Shown here: positions 26,804 through 34,788 of the stretch, piece by piece
How positions within the stretch are numbered: position 1 is the stretch's first letter
How the letters are laid out: every line of letters starts with the position of its first letter
Source: Candidatus Kapaibacterium sp.
GTDB lineage: Bacteria > Bacteroidota > Ignavibacteria > Kapaibacteriales > UBA7675
Direction of reading: 5' to 3'
NCBI GenBank assembly: GCA_028284775.1
Contig: JANQRB010000084.1
Location: 1 to 64,000, forward strand
Length of the DNA: 64,000 nucleotides
Program-made: the position numbers and the translations under genes
Notes under the pieces: model-generated
What the model was told of the DNA's origin: nothing
The model's database searches: none
Seen by the model: the letters and a program-made list of their open reading frames with translations, nothing else

Positions 26804-28285
26804 ATGAAACTCAAACCATTGATGACAGCAGTCGCCCTGGTCGCCGTTGGCGTTGTGTTGGGAGTTGTTATAGTCTCGGACTTCAGCGGCGCCGGTGCCG
26901 CGAATGCCGCCGACACGAAGTCGCAGCTTGGCGCTGCCAGCCCGCCGGTTCGTCTTAGTACACAGGTTGAAACACTTAATGATGCCTTTGTGGCTGTCAG
27001 CGAAGCGGTTAATCCGCAGGTCGTAAGCATCAGCGTGATGGGCAATGACGAAGGTCGCAATTTCTTTGGACGCAGCACCCCCCGCGAAGCAGCGGGCTCA
27101 GGCGTTATCATCTCCAACGACGGTTATATTGTTACCAACAACCACGTTGTTGAGGATGCAGCGGAAAATGGTATCCGGGTGATTACCAACAGCCGCGAAG
27201 AGTTCGATGCCCAGCTAATCGGCACCGATAAACTTACCGATCTGGCCGTTTTGAAAATCAATGTCACAAACATGTCGCATGCCTATTTTGGCGGCAGCGA
27301 AGATGTCAATGTCGGACAATGGGTGGTAGCCGTCGGCAATCCCCTGGGGCTGCGCTCCACTATTACGGCGGGGATCGTCAGTGCCATCGGTCGCGGTCAG
27401 TTGGGACTCAACCAGGATGCCTATGCCGTGGAAAACTTTATTCAGACCGATGCCGCGATTAATCCCGGCAATAGCGGTGGCGGTCTCTTCGACCTCGAAG
27501 GCAAGTTAATCGGCATCAATACCGCCATCGCATCACGAACAGGCTACTACTCCGGCTACGGCTTCGCTATTCCCTCCGACCTGGTGCGCTCTGTGGTGGA
27601 CGACCTGATTGAAGACGGTAAAATCAATCGCGGCTATATCGGAGTTCGCATCGGCACGATCGATGCCGCCGACGCGAAAGCATTCGGGCTCAGTCGTGTG
27701 CAGGGCGTTAAGGTGATTGAAGTAATGCCAAACAGTGCCGGCGAAGAAGGCGGCCTGAAGGAATTCGATGTTATTCTTGAGGTCGACGGTCATGAAGTCG
27801 CAACATCGCAGGACCTGCAAAGCATCGTCGCTCAACATCGGGCCGGCGACAGGGTGGAACTGACGATCTGGCGCGACGATCAGACGCTGACAAAACACGT
27901 TCGCCTCAAATCACGCGATGATGAGAGCGAAACCTTTGCGGATGCGATTCCCGGTGAGCAGAATGACAAAGATGATTTCGAACCGATTGAATTCGAAAAT
28001 CTCGGTATTACCGTTGCTCCCCTGACGGATGAAGTGCGCGATGAACTGGATATCGACTATGGTGTAGTCGTGACAGCCGTTAATCCGAGGAGCGCGGTGG
28101 CGCGCAGCCGCAAAATCGTCCAGGGCGACGTTATCACGAAGGCCGATCGGTCGAAAATCAATTCGCCGAATGATCTGAAGGATATCGTGGAAAGGAAAGA
28201 AGCCGGCGACGCCATTTTGCTGCAGCTGAATAATCGCGGCAATACACGTATCGAGGGCGTTGAGATTCCCGACACCGAATGGTAA
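26804..28285 (+). CDS. DegP/HtrA-type periplasmic serine protease (Do)
   Basis: Degrades or refolds misfolded envelope proteins. The 493-residue product has an N-terminal membrane anchor or signal (residues 5-25), then a trypsin-like protease domain with catalytic H114 (TNNHVV), D146 (TDLAVLK) and S224 (NPGNSGGGL). Two PDZ domains follow: GYIGVRIGTIDAADAKAFGL near 268-370 and a more divergent one from NLGITVAPLTDEV. An acidic linker (DDESETFADAIPGEQNDKDD) joins them. Length matches DegP/DegQ with two PDZ domains. It sits between two terminators, so it is probably a single-gene unit; an A/T-rich stretch 26770-26790 (TATAATTTTA) just upstream may be its promoter. Confidence 0.96.
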   Translation: MKLKPLMTAVALVAVGVVLGVVIVSDFSGAGAANAADTKSQLGAASPPVRLSTQVETLNDAFVAVSEAVNPQVVSISVMGNDEGRNFFGRSTPREAAGSGVIISNDGYIVTNNHVVEDAAENGIRVITNSREEFDAQLIGTDKLTDLAVLKINVTNMSHAYFGGSEDVNVGQWVVAVGNPLGLRSTITAGIVSAIGRGQLGLNQDAYAVENFIQTDAAINPGNSGGGLFDLEGKLIGINTAIASRTGYYSGYGFAIPSDLVRSVVDDLIEDGKINRGYIGVRIGTIDAADAKAFGLSRVQGVKVIEVMPNSAGEEGGLKEFDVILEVDGHEVATSQDLQSIVAQHRAGDRVELTIWRDDQTLTKHVRLKSRDDESETFADAIPGEQNDKDDFEPIEFENLGITVAPLTDEVRDELDIDYGVVVTAVNPRSAVARSRKIVQGDVITKADRSKINSPNDLKDIVERKEAGDAILLQLNNRGNTRIEGVEIPDTEW

Positions 28286-28310
28286 GGCTCCCCGGCCTGA
28301 AATAAGTGAT

Positions 28311-28350
28311 AAGCCCGGTTGTGCTGACAAGCATGGCCGGGCTTTTTTTT
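28311..28350 (+). terminator. Rho-independent terminator after the HtrA gene
   Basis: Eight-pair stem AAGCCCGG / CCGGGCTT around an 18-base loop, followed by a run of eight T residues, 25 nt downstream of the htrA stop. Confidence 0.9.
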
Positions 28351-28507
28351 GTGGGCTTCCTGCCGAGCCAAAGTCAGATGGTGACGGCGAAAGGCACTGC
28401 AATATCCCTCGTGGATTTGTAGCTTGAACACGTTGTGCGCACTCACAACTTGAATCGTAGCGGGCACCCCGACCACCGGCACCGATTCCCTCAACGGTTC
28501 ATCAGCT

Positions 28508-29338
28508 ATGAAATTCTTTGCTCTTGTTCTTTATGTGGCACTGTGTAGTTCGCTTCAGATGAAAGCGGACGCTATCGAACTCAGCAGCCGGGGGATCCTG
28601 CAAACCTTCCTTGCCGATCTCGCTTATCTTGGCGCGGGCAGTGGTGAATTTTTCAGCGCACCATTGCAATTCAGTACTAATGACTGGCTCGCTTCTTCAG
28701 CGACGATGCTTGAAATTGCCGCTGTAATGCACAGCGACACAGAACTGCGCGGATTGACGGACGCGAATCATTCGAGCCTTGCGGAGCATATTTTCCGCTC
28801 CAGCAAGATCTTCGGCGAGCGGTATGTCGTGCTGTTTTTTGCCGGCGCAGTCTATTCGACCGGTCTGCTTGCCGGAGATGATTACATACGGAAAAGCGGA
28901 CGGACAATGCTGGCGAGTTTGTTGTATGCGGGCCTGATGACGGCGGGAATCAAAGTGTTAGCCGGACGGAGTCGCCCCCGTGATGAGAGTAGCGCATTCC
29001 GGTTTCAGCCCTGGCAACTTACAAACAGCAGGCAGTCGTTTCCGAGCGGTCATACCTCGACTGCTTTTGCGCTGGCCTCGGCAATGGCCGGGCAATGTGA
29101 GTCTGTATGGGGTCGCTGTTCGTTCTACGGTATCGCGGCACTCACGGGTCTTTCGCGGATGTACGACGGGGAGCATTGGGCCAGTGACGTTTTGCTCGGG
29201 GCACTCATCGGCACCCTTGCGGGCAACTTTGCGAATTCGTCGGCCATGCAAAGCGGCCCGGGGCGCTCCGGAATGATGGACCGATTAAAGCTCAGTCCGA
29301 CCGGCAGTGGGCTCCAGCTGGCTTGGACTTTGTTCTGA
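28508..29338 (+). CDS. PAP2-family membrane phosphatase
   Basis: Type 2 phosphatidic-acid-phosphatase family enzyme, dephosphorylating a lipid phosphate or isoprenyl pyrophosphate at the membrane. 276 residues with a signal-like N-terminus and several hydrophobic segments. All three signature motifs are present: KVLAGRSRP (K149 to P157), FPSGH (P179-H182) and SRMYDGEHWASD (S216, R217, H223, D227). It fits an undecaprenyl-pyrophosphatase or lipid A phosphatase role, but the substrate cannot be assigned. The C-terminal 40 residues are polar and Gly/Ser-rich. It converges on the HNH gene, with 34 nt between the stops and no T-run terminator there. Confidence 0.93.
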   Translation: MKFFALVLYVALCSSLQMKADAIELSSRGILQTFLADLAYLGAGSGEFFSAPLQFSTNDWLASSATMLEIAAVMHSDTELRGLTDANHSSLAEHIFRSSKIFGERYVVLFFAGAVYSTGLLAGDDYIRKSGRTMLASLLYAGLMTAGIKVLAGRSRPRDESSAFRFQPWQLTNSRQSFPSGHTSTAFALASAMAGQCESVWGRCSFYGIAALTGLSRMYDGEHWASDVLLGALIGTLAGNFANSSAMQSGPGRSGMMDRLKLSPTGSGLQLAWTLF

Positions 29339-29372
29339 GTTGCACAGCCGTCCTGGATTGCCGCGATCCCGT

Positions 29373-29888
29373 TTACATAAACAGGAAGGGCTTCCACTGT
29401 TCCTTGACGCGGCCTTCGATATGGCGAATAAACATAATATGGCTCGGCTTGCGTGGACGGCGAAGTAGGGGCATGCCCGCTTCCTCCGGCGTGCGATTGC
29501 CTTTGCGGTTGTTGCAGCGCACGCAGGCGCAGACGAGATTTTCCCACGTATCACTGCCGCCGCGAGACTTTGGCATCACGTGGTCAATCGTCAGGGGCGG
29601 CGATGACTTACTGCAGTATTGGCAGCGGTGTCCGTCGCGCCGAATAATGTTCTTGCGCGAGAGTTCGATATTCTTGTAGGGAAGATGAATATAGGCGCTG
29701 AGGCGGATGACGCTTGGGAAGGGCATCGAATACGAGACGCTGCGAATACTGCGGCTGTTTTCCTCAGCGACAATTTCCGCCTTGCAGAGAATTAAGAGGA
29801 TTACAGCTTTTTTGACGCCGCAAACGCTGATCGGCTCATAGCTTTGGTTTAAGACGAGTACTCTGCCGGAAAGGGTGGAGGCTGTCAG
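29373..29888 (-). CDS. HNH endonuclease, probable CTG start overlapping an upstream ORF
   Basis: Bacteroidota-type HNH nuclease. The C-terminal half has the zinc and active-site set CQYC, LTIDHVMPKSRGG, TWENLVCACVRCNNRKG; the N-terminal part (RVLVLNQSYEPISVCGVKKAV) matches the well-conserved beginning of this family. That part is open upstream of the first ATG (29726) but no ATG, GTG or TTG occurs in frame. A CTG at 29888 overlaps the TGA of a preceding small ORF (CTGA), like the usual ATGA coupling, and gives a 171-residue protein of family length. Starting at ATG 29726 would remove about 50 conserved residues. The in vivo target is unknown; many relatives are stand-alone genes outside restriction loci. 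Confidence 0.75.
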   Translation of the reverse strand: MTASTLSGRVLVLNQSYEPISVCGVKKAVILLILCKAEIVAEENSRSIRSVSYSMPFPSVIRLSAYIHLPYKNIELSRKNIIRRDGHRCQYCSKSSPPLTIDHVMPKSRGGSDTWENLVCACVRCNNRKGNRTPEEAGMPLLRRPRKPSHIMFIRHIEGRVKEQWKPFLFM

Positions 29889-30031
29889 CGGGTCGGCCGG
29901 TGCTCGGACAGCAGCACCATTTCTGACAGATCGATTGTCGTGGTTTTTACTTCGTCGACTGAATGATGCACCTTTTGATAGATGATCTTCCCGCTGGCAT
30001 CAAGCTGCCGTGGACGATCGATTAACCGCAA
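29885..30031 (-). CDS. Small ORF upstream of the HNH gene, possibly frameshifted at its start
   Basis: 48 codons from TTG 30031 to the TGA that overlaps the HNH start. Composition looks coding (RLIDRPRQLDASGKIIYQ, TTTIDLSEMVLL) but no family was recognised. A TGA immediately precedes the TTG. An ATG at 30063 opens another frame (MFFNNLPAAADCG, then stop) that runs into this one if the frame shifts near a GGCGGCGGC repeat, so it could be the 3' part of a slightly longer gene. Overlap with the HNH gene suggests translational coupling. Confidence 0.35.
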   Translation of the reverse strand: MRLIDRPRQLDASGKIIYQKVHHSVDEVKTTTIDLSEMVLLSEHRPTR

Positions 30032-30114
30032 TCAGCCGCCGCCGGGAGATTGTTGAAGAACATGCGCTCAAAATACAGCGAGTATTAAATTATTCCAATG
30101 CCATATTCGTGCTA

Positions 30115-30122
30115 TACTTTTG
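30115..30122 (+). promoter_or_regulatory. Possible -7 element upstream of carA
   Basis: TACTTTTG matches the Bacteroidota -7 pattern TAnnTTTG, 69 nt before carA. No convincing TTG/TTTG -33 element is present 19-21 nt upstream (the region reads ATTATTCC), so this is weak. Confidence 0.3.
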
Positions 30123-30191
30123 ATTTGCGAGTGTCGGGTGATAATTTTGCCCGAACTTCACTCCCTTGTAGAATTACAAAAGAAGACATCG

Positions 30192-31337
30192 ATGCAGAGC
30201 GCAATACTCGCACTGGAAAACGGTTTGACATTTGAAGGCTATGCCTTTGGCGATTGCAGGGCGGAAGCTGAAGGCGAAGTGGTATTTAACACCGCGATGT
30301 CGGGCTACCAGGAGGCGCTCACGGATCCCAGCTATTACGGCCAGATACTGACATTTACTTATCCTCACATCGGCAATTACGGTATTAATGCCGCCGACAA
30401 CGAATCTGATCGTCTGCAGGCGGCGGGCGTGATTGTCAAGGAGAACGCCGGGCGGACCTCTAACTGGCGTTCAGAAAAGAGCCTGACGTCGTTTTTGGAG
30501 AGCTACGGTGTCATTGGGATTGAGGGTATCGACACGCGCAAACTGGTACGTGTATTGCGGAGTGAAGGATCGATGCGCGGTATCATCTCCGCCAGAGAAA
30601 GCGACGCCCGCACCTTGCTCAGTCGCTGCGAAAAGCTGCCGCGAATGGACGGATTGGATCTGACCGGGGCGGTTACCTGTTCGACAGCGTATACCTACCT
30701 GCCCGATATGAATGAGCCGCTCATACTACCTGCCGCGGGCGCGGGCGAAGGTCGTTTCAAGGTCGCGGCAATTGATTTCGGCATTAAGCGCAACATCCTG
30801 CGCCGGCTGACGCGCCACGGCTGCGAGATTCGGGTGTTTCCGGCGGCAAGCACAGCCTCGGATATTCTGGCCTACAAGCCCGATGGCGTTTTTCTTTCGA
30901 ATGGCCCCGGAGACCCGGCAGCGGTCGACTATGCCATGCCGACAATTCGGACCTTGCTGGAACAATTGCCGGTGTTCGGCATTTGTCTTGGCCATCAACT
31001 GTTGGCGCTGGCCTTTGGCGCCCAAACCTACAAGTTGAAATTCGGTCATCGCGGCGTCAATCATCCCGTCAAAAATTTACTCGCGAATACAATAGAAATT
31101 ACCTCGCAGAATCATGGCTTTGCTGTTGATGCCGATTCTTTGCCGCCTGATGTTGAGCTGACCCATGTTAACCTGAACGATAATACTGTCGCGGGCCTGC
31201 GCCACCGGGAACTGCCTGTTTTTTGCGTTCAATACCACCCCGAAGCTTCGCCGGGCACTCATGATTCGGATTATCTCTTCCGGAATTTCGTTCGAAGCCT
31301 CAGCCAGGCTCGGGAGAAAATTGCCTCTTCCGCCTAG
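30192..31337 (+). CDS. carA: Carbamoyl-phosphate synthase small (glutaminase) subunit
   Basis: Releases ammonia from glutamine for carbamoyl phosphate synthesis, feeding pyrimidine and arginine pathways, as a complex with CarB. From ATG 30192 the 381-residue product begins ILALENGLTFEGYAFG, has the N-terminal domain block FNTAMSGYQEALTDPSYYGQIL and the class I amidotransferase triad: FGICLGHQLLALAFG (nucleophile Cys) and the YHPEASPG His/Glu. The upstream extension to 30120 is open but lacks homology-like sequence. carB is not adjacent; the next genes are tRNAs. A regulatory attenuator was not seen. Confidence 0.95.
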   Translation: MQSAILALENGLTFEGYAFGDCRAEAEGEVVFNTAMSGYQEALTDPSYYGQILTFTYPHIGNYGINAADNESDRLQAAGVIVKENAGRTSNWRSEKSLTSFLESYGVIGIEGIDTRKLVRVLRSEGSMRGIISARESDARTLLSRCEKLPRMDGLDLTGAVTCSTAYTYLPDMNEPLILPAAGAGEGRFKVAAIDFGIKRNILRRLTRHGCEIRVFPAASTASDILAYKPDGVFLSNGPGDPAAVDYAMPTIRTLLEQLPVFGICLGHQLLALAFGAQTYKLKFGHRGVNHPVKNLLANTIEITSQNHGFAVDADSLPPDVELTHVNLNDNTVAGLRHRELPVFCVQYHPEASPGTHDSDYLFRNFVRSLSQAREKIASSA

Positions 31338-31355
31338 ATAAATGGCATTATTTGA

Positions 31356-31385
31356 TTGACTTGCGAAAATTATTCACTATATTTG
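31356..31385 (+). promoter_or_regulatory. Bacteroidota-type promoter of the tRNA-secE-nusG-ribosomal cluster
   Basis: TTG at 31356-31358 (in TTGACTT) and TATATTTG at 31378-31385 fit the -33/-7 pattern with a 19-nt spacer. The sequence continues GCAAGCTATTTTT. The same extended pattern occurs at the rpsL promoter. Transcription would begin about 20 nt before tRNA-Tyr. Confidence 0.75.
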
Positions 31386-31411
31386 CAAGCTATTTTTGTT
31401 TGTGCGTCTTA

Positions 31412-31493
31412 GGGCAGGTACCGAAGTGGTTAAACGGGGCAGACTGTAAATCTGCTGGCTACGCCTTCGGAGGTTCGAATCCTTCCCTGCCCA
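31412..31493 (+). tRNA. tRNA-Tyr (anticodon GTA)
   Basis: Class II tRNA with a long variable arm. Acceptor stem GGGCAGG pairs with CCTGCCC, discriminator A, anticodon stem-loop around GACTGTAAATCTG, T-loop GGTTCGAATCC. The 3' CCA is not encoded. First of four clustered tRNA genes behind a strong promoter. Confidence 0.95.
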
Positions 31494-31506
31494 CAGTTGT
31501 TCCCCT

Positions 31507-31579
31507 GCGGGAGTAACTCAATTGGTAGAGTCACAGCCTTCCAAGCTGTTGGTTGCGAGTTCGAGTCTCGTCTCCCGCT
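31507..31579 (+). tRNA. tRNA-Gly (anticodon TCC)
   Basis: Acceptor GCGGGAG pairs with CTCCCGC, discriminator T; anticodon arm ACAGC-CTTCCAA-GCTGT; T-loop GTTCGAGTC. CCA is not encoded. It starts 13 nt after tRNA-Tyr. Confidence 0.95.
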
Positions 31580-31629
31580 CTGCAGGATAATCACGGTCGG
31601 ACAGACGGTGAACTTCTATTGATAATTAA

Positions 31630-31701
<72 letters not shown>

Positions 31702-31760
31702 CAATCGCTCCGAGTTGGCAAGGCGGTGCATCGCGTCCCTTACGGTGCCCGGAGCAAGAG

Positions 31761-31833
31761 ACGAGTGTAGCTCAATTGGCAGAGCAACGGTCTCCAAAAC
31801 CGTAGGTTGTGGGTTCGAGTCCTACCACTCGTG
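31761..31833 (+). tRNA. tRNA-Trp (anticodon CCA)
   Basis: Acceptor ACGAGTG pairs with CACTCGT, discriminator G as expected for Trp; anticodon arm ACGGT-CTCCAAA-ACCGT; T-loop GGTTCGAGTCC. The CCA tail is not encoded. It precedes secE, the usual arrangement. Confidence 0.95.
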
Positions 31834-31912
31834 CAAGCGATAAAGGAGTGCTTTGCGAATCCCGGTGTTGCGCTGAGTCTCCAAATCCAACATTAGATCG
31901 TGCGAAGAAGCG

Positions 31913-32098
31913 ATGATAGAAAAAATCAAGCTGTTTATGGCCGAAGTCTCGAAAGAGATGAAGAAAGTCTCGTGGCAAACCAAAGAGCAACTTAAAGAAT
32001 CGACCATGGTTACCATTGTCGCCTGTGTCATCATCACCCTATTTACTTATGTGGTCGATATCATCATGAATGAAATAGTCGAGTTCATGTTCTTATAA
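31913..32098 (+). CDS. secE: Preprotein translocase subunit SecE
   Basis: Small clamp subunit of the SecYEG channel in the inner membrane. 61 residues: an amphipathic N-terminal part with the conserved EVSKEMKKVSWQTKEQL block (the W-P/T.RKE-like hinge) and one hydrophobic helix (TMVTIVACVIITLFTYVVDIIM). It is the single-helix form typical outside proteobacteria. Sits between tRNA-Trp and nusG. Start supported by the conserved EKIKLFMAEVSKEMKKV leader. Confidence 0.96.
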   Translation: MIEKIKLFMAEVSKEMKKVSWQTKEQLKESTMVTIVACVIITLFTYVVDIIMNEIVEFMFL

Positions 32099-32228
32099 AT
32101 CCGAGCGATGGTAGGAATGTGACCGTCGCGTTGCGTTGTGTAAAGCTCGCCGGAACGACGCGTGAACGATGGACCCTTCGACGCCTCGAAGACAGATGCA
32201 GGAAATCTCATTAACCCGACATAACGCT

Positions 32229-32777
32229 ATGGAAGAATCAAACGCCGAGTTCAAATGGTTCGCGCTTCGAACATTTTCAGGGCACGAACAGCGGGTCAAG
32301 CAGGCGCTGGAGGTCGAAATTAAGCGGCTGCATCTGGAAGGGAAAATTACAGATATCCTTATCCCGCAGGAAACGGTGTTTGAAGTACGTGGTGGTAAGC
32401 GGCGTACACGGGTGAAAAATTTTCTGCCGGGCTATATCATGATTCGCCTGATTCTTGACAACAAAATGCGTGATATCGTTACGAACGTTCCTTCTGTTAT
32501 CGGCTTTGTCGGCACTAAGACCGAGCCGGTACCCTTGCAGAAGGCGGAAGTCGACCGGATTCTCGGTCGGGTGGAAGAACGCAAAAATATCGAAACAATA
32601 GAAAACAGTTTTTCAGAAGGCGACCCGGTCAAGGTTATTGACGGGCCGTTCTCAGGTTTTTCCGGTGTTGTGAAAGAAGTAAACAATCAAAAGCAAAAGT
32701 TGAAAGTCGAGGTTGGAATCCTTGGACGCAAGACGCCGGTGGAACTCGATTTCAGCCAGATTGAAGTCGAAAGCTAA
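32229..32777 (+). CDS. nusG: Transcription termination/antitermination protein NusG
   Basis: Binds RNA polymerase and links it to Rho or ribosomes. From ATG 32229 the 182-residue product has the NGN domain (WFALRTFSGHEQRVKQALE near residue 10, KNFLPGYIMI, VIGFVGTK) and a C-terminal KOW domain (EGDPVKVIDGPFSGFSGVVKEVN). In-frame starts exist at 32169 and 32196; neither has a better ribosome site, and W at position 10 agrees with homologues, so 32229 is preferred with moderate certainty. The product is canonical in length. Confidence 0.95.
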   Translation: MEESNAEFKWFALRTFSGHEQRVKQALEVEIKRLHLEGKITDILIPQETVFEVRGGKRRTRVKNFLPGYIMIRLILDNKMRDIVTNVPSVIGFVGTKTEPVPLQKAEVDRILGRVEERKNIETIENSFSEGDPVKVIDGPFSGFSGVVKEVNNQKQKLKVEVGILGRKTPVELDFSQIEVES

Positions 32778-32850
32778 GAGTGCGTTGCTGTTTCGGGCAG
32801 CGTGAAAACGAGCAAACGACATTTAATGAATAGAGAATCACGGTGTTAGC

Positions 32851-33273
32851 ATGGCAAAAAAAGTTGCGGGAATATTCAAACTTCAGATTAAAGGCGGGCA
32901 GGCGACCATGGCCCCCCCGGTGGGCCCCGCTTTCGGTCAGCGTGGTTTGAACGGGATGGAATTTGTCAAGCAGTTCAATGGCAAAACGCAAAAGAGTACA
33001 GGCAAGCTCCTCCCGGTTGTGGTCACATTCTTTGGTGATAAGTCCTTTACCTTTATCATCAAATCTCCGCCGGCTTCGGCGCTGCTGAAAGAAGCTGCCG
33101 CGATTCCCAAAGGATCACCTGAGTCGAATAAGACTAAGGTGGGGAATGTGACACGAGCACAATTGGAAGAGATCGCAAAGATCAAGATGGAAGATCTCAA
33201 TTGCTCATCCGTAGACAGTGCCGTAAGTATGCTTGCCGGAACGGCGCGAAGCATGGGCCTACGGGTCGAGTAA
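32851..33273 (+). CDS. rplK: 50S ribosomal protein L11
   Basis: GTPase-centre protein that binds 23S rRNA helices 43-44 with L10-L12. 140 residues, near identical in layout to family: MAKKVAGIFKLQIKGGQA then PPVGPAFGQRGLN (N-terminal thiostrepton-contact region), KSFTFIIKSPPASALLKEA and LNCSSVDSAVSMLAGTARSMG at the C-terminus. A second copy is not seen. Gap of 76 nt to rplA; L1 is the usual autoregulator of the L11-L1 pair by binding the leader. Confidence 0.98.
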   Translation: MAKKVAGIFKLQIKGGQATMAPPVGPAFGQRGLNGMEFVKQFNGKTQKSTGKLLPVVVTFFGDKSFTFIIKSPPASALLKEAAAIPKGSPESNKTKVGNVTRAQLEEIAKIKMEDLNCSSVDSAVSMLAGTARSMGLRVE

Positions 33274-33349
33274 TTTTATTAAACGCCGGCAGCGGTGTCA
33301 AAGCGCAGAGCCGCGAAAATTTTTCAGGACTCATTTTGGCGATTAGGCT

Positions 33350-34039
33350 ATGAGACACAGCAAACGATACAACAATGCCAAGAAACTGGTCGACCCCAAA
33401 AAAATGTACGATGTGAGCTCGGCGATCGAGACCATCAAGAAGTCTGCGTCAGCCAAATTCGATGAATCATTTGAAGTTGCGATGTGGCTGGGCGTTGACC
33501 CCCGTAAAGCCGATCAGGTAGTACGTGGTACCGTCTCTCTGCCGCATGGCACCGGCAAATCCGTGCGTGTACTGGTCTTTTGCCGCGCGCCGCTCGATAA
33601 AGAAGCTTTGGATGCCGGCGCCGACTACGCTGGTTTGGATGAATATGTCGAAAAGATTCAGTCGGGCTGGACGGATGTCGACGTGATCATCGCTACGCCC
33701 GACACCATGGGCCAGGTTGGCAAGCTGGGGCGCGTGCTGGGGCCGCGTGGCTTGATGCCCAACCCCAAGAGCGGTACGGTAACTCCGGACGTCGCAAAAG
33801 CTGTGAAGGAAGTTAAGGCCGGTAAAATCGAGTATCGCGTCGATAAGGCCGGCAATATCCATGCGGCGATCGGCAAATGTTCCTTCAACAAAGAGCAGCT
33901 CGAAGAAAATATTCAGGTGTTTGTCGGTAGTGTCGTCCGCGCGAAGCCGTCGGCCGCCAAGGGCAAATACATCAAAAGCATTCATTTTACCTCTACGATG
34001 GGACCCAGCGTACAGGTAAGCGATTCGGATTTCAGCTAA
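33350..34039 (+). CDS. rplA: 50S ribosomal protein L1
   Basis: Forms the L1 stalk that contacts E-site tRNA and is a translational repressor of its own operon in other bacteria. 229 residues with the family blocks FDESFEVAMWLGVDPRKADQ, VRGTVSLPHGTGK, VLGPRGLMPNPKSGTVT, EYRVDKAGNIHAAIGK and KGKYIKSIHFTSTMGPS. Length equals the usual 230. Lies after rplK, 146 nt before rplJ. Confidence 0.98.
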   Translation: MRHSKRYNNAKKLVDPKKMYDVSSAIETIKKSASAKFDESFEVAMWLGVDPRKADQVVRGTVSLPHGTGKSVRVLVFCRAPLDKEALDAGADYAGLDEYVEKIQSGWTDVDVIIATPDTMGQVGKLGRVLGPRGLMPNPKSGTVTPDVAKAVKEVKAGKIEYRVDKAGNIHAAIGKCSFNKEQLEENIQVFVGSVVRAKPSAAKGKYIKSIHFTSTMGPSVQVSDSDFS

Positions 34040-34100
34040 GCACAGCTAAACGCCCTGCAGGCTGCAAACCGGACAACAACACATTGCTATTACGCACTCA

Positions 34101-34161
34101 GATGATAGATAATGCTTCTAGGATTTAGGTAAACGAGACCTCGGGTCTCGCCTGTATCATC
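34101..34161 (+). promoter_or_regulatory. L10-leader-like RNA structure upstream of rplJ
   Basis: GATGATA (34101-34107) pairs perfectly with TATCATC (34155-34161), closing a region that contains a second perfect hairpin CGAGACC-TCG-GGTCTCG (34134-34150) preceded by GGATTTAGGTAAA. This two-part fold sits 24 nt before rplJ, the place where the L10 leader binds the L10(L12)4 complex to repress rplJL in other bacteria. The internal A/G-rich bulge would be the kink-turn. The fold is seen; the regulation is inferred. Confidence 0.65.
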
Positions 34162-34185
34162 TCGCTTTAACGGCAAAGGTCTGAC

Positions 34186-34713
34186 ATGATCACGAAAGAA
34201 AAGAAAAAGGCGATTGTTGCTGAGCTGCTTGAAAAGCTCAAAGACACCAACGGCCTGTATCTGGTGGACTACACCGGCATCAGCGTTGAAGAGTCTATCG
34301 GCATTCGTCGTGAGTTCAAGGAGGCCAATGCCGAATTAAAGGTTGCCAAGAATACGCTGATCAAAATCGCGCTTAACGAAGACGGCAAATTTTCAGTGCC
34401 GGACGACAAATTGGTGGGGCAAACAGCGCTGGCTTTCGGCTATGACGACCCGGTCGCGCCAGCTCGCGTCATCAAGAAGATTGTCGAAAAAACCAAGAAG
34501 CTGGAGCTCAAATCGGCTGTCCTTGAAGGGCAGGTCTTCGATGGCTCGCAGCTGAAAGAAGTGGCATCACTTCCGACGCGTGAAGATCTGATCGCGGGCA
34601 TCATCGGCAGCATCGGCGCTCCGGCTTCCGGAATCGTCGGTGCGATCAATGCCGTAATGCGCGACCTAACTTCGGTAATTGAAGAAGTAGCGAAAAAGCA
34701 GGAGGCCGCCTGA
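34186..34713 (+). CDS. rplJ: 50S ribosomal protein L10
   Basis: Base of the ribosomal stalk that anchors L7/L12 dimers. 175 residues; N-terminal block TKEKKKAIVAELLEKL, GLYLVDYTGISVEE, REFKEANAELKVAKNTL is canonical. The C-terminal helix (VGAINAVMRDLTSVIEEVAKKQEA) carries the L12-binding segments. Preceded by a leader-like structure. Followed 75 nt later by rplL. Confidence 0.98.
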   Translation: MITKEKKKAIVAELLEKLKDTNGLYLVDYTGISVEESIGIRREFKEANAELKVAKNTLIKIALNEDGKFSVPDDKLVGQTALAFGYDDPVAPARVIKKIVEKTKKLELKSAVLEGQVFDGSQLKEVASLPTREDLIAGIIGSIGAPASGIVGAINAVMRDLTSVIEEVAKKQEAA

Positions 34714-34788
34714 TCGCGATCGCACCCTGGGGTGCCTGAACCAGCAAATTCACAGCAAGTTACTGTAATTTATTTCGGAGTAGATTCA

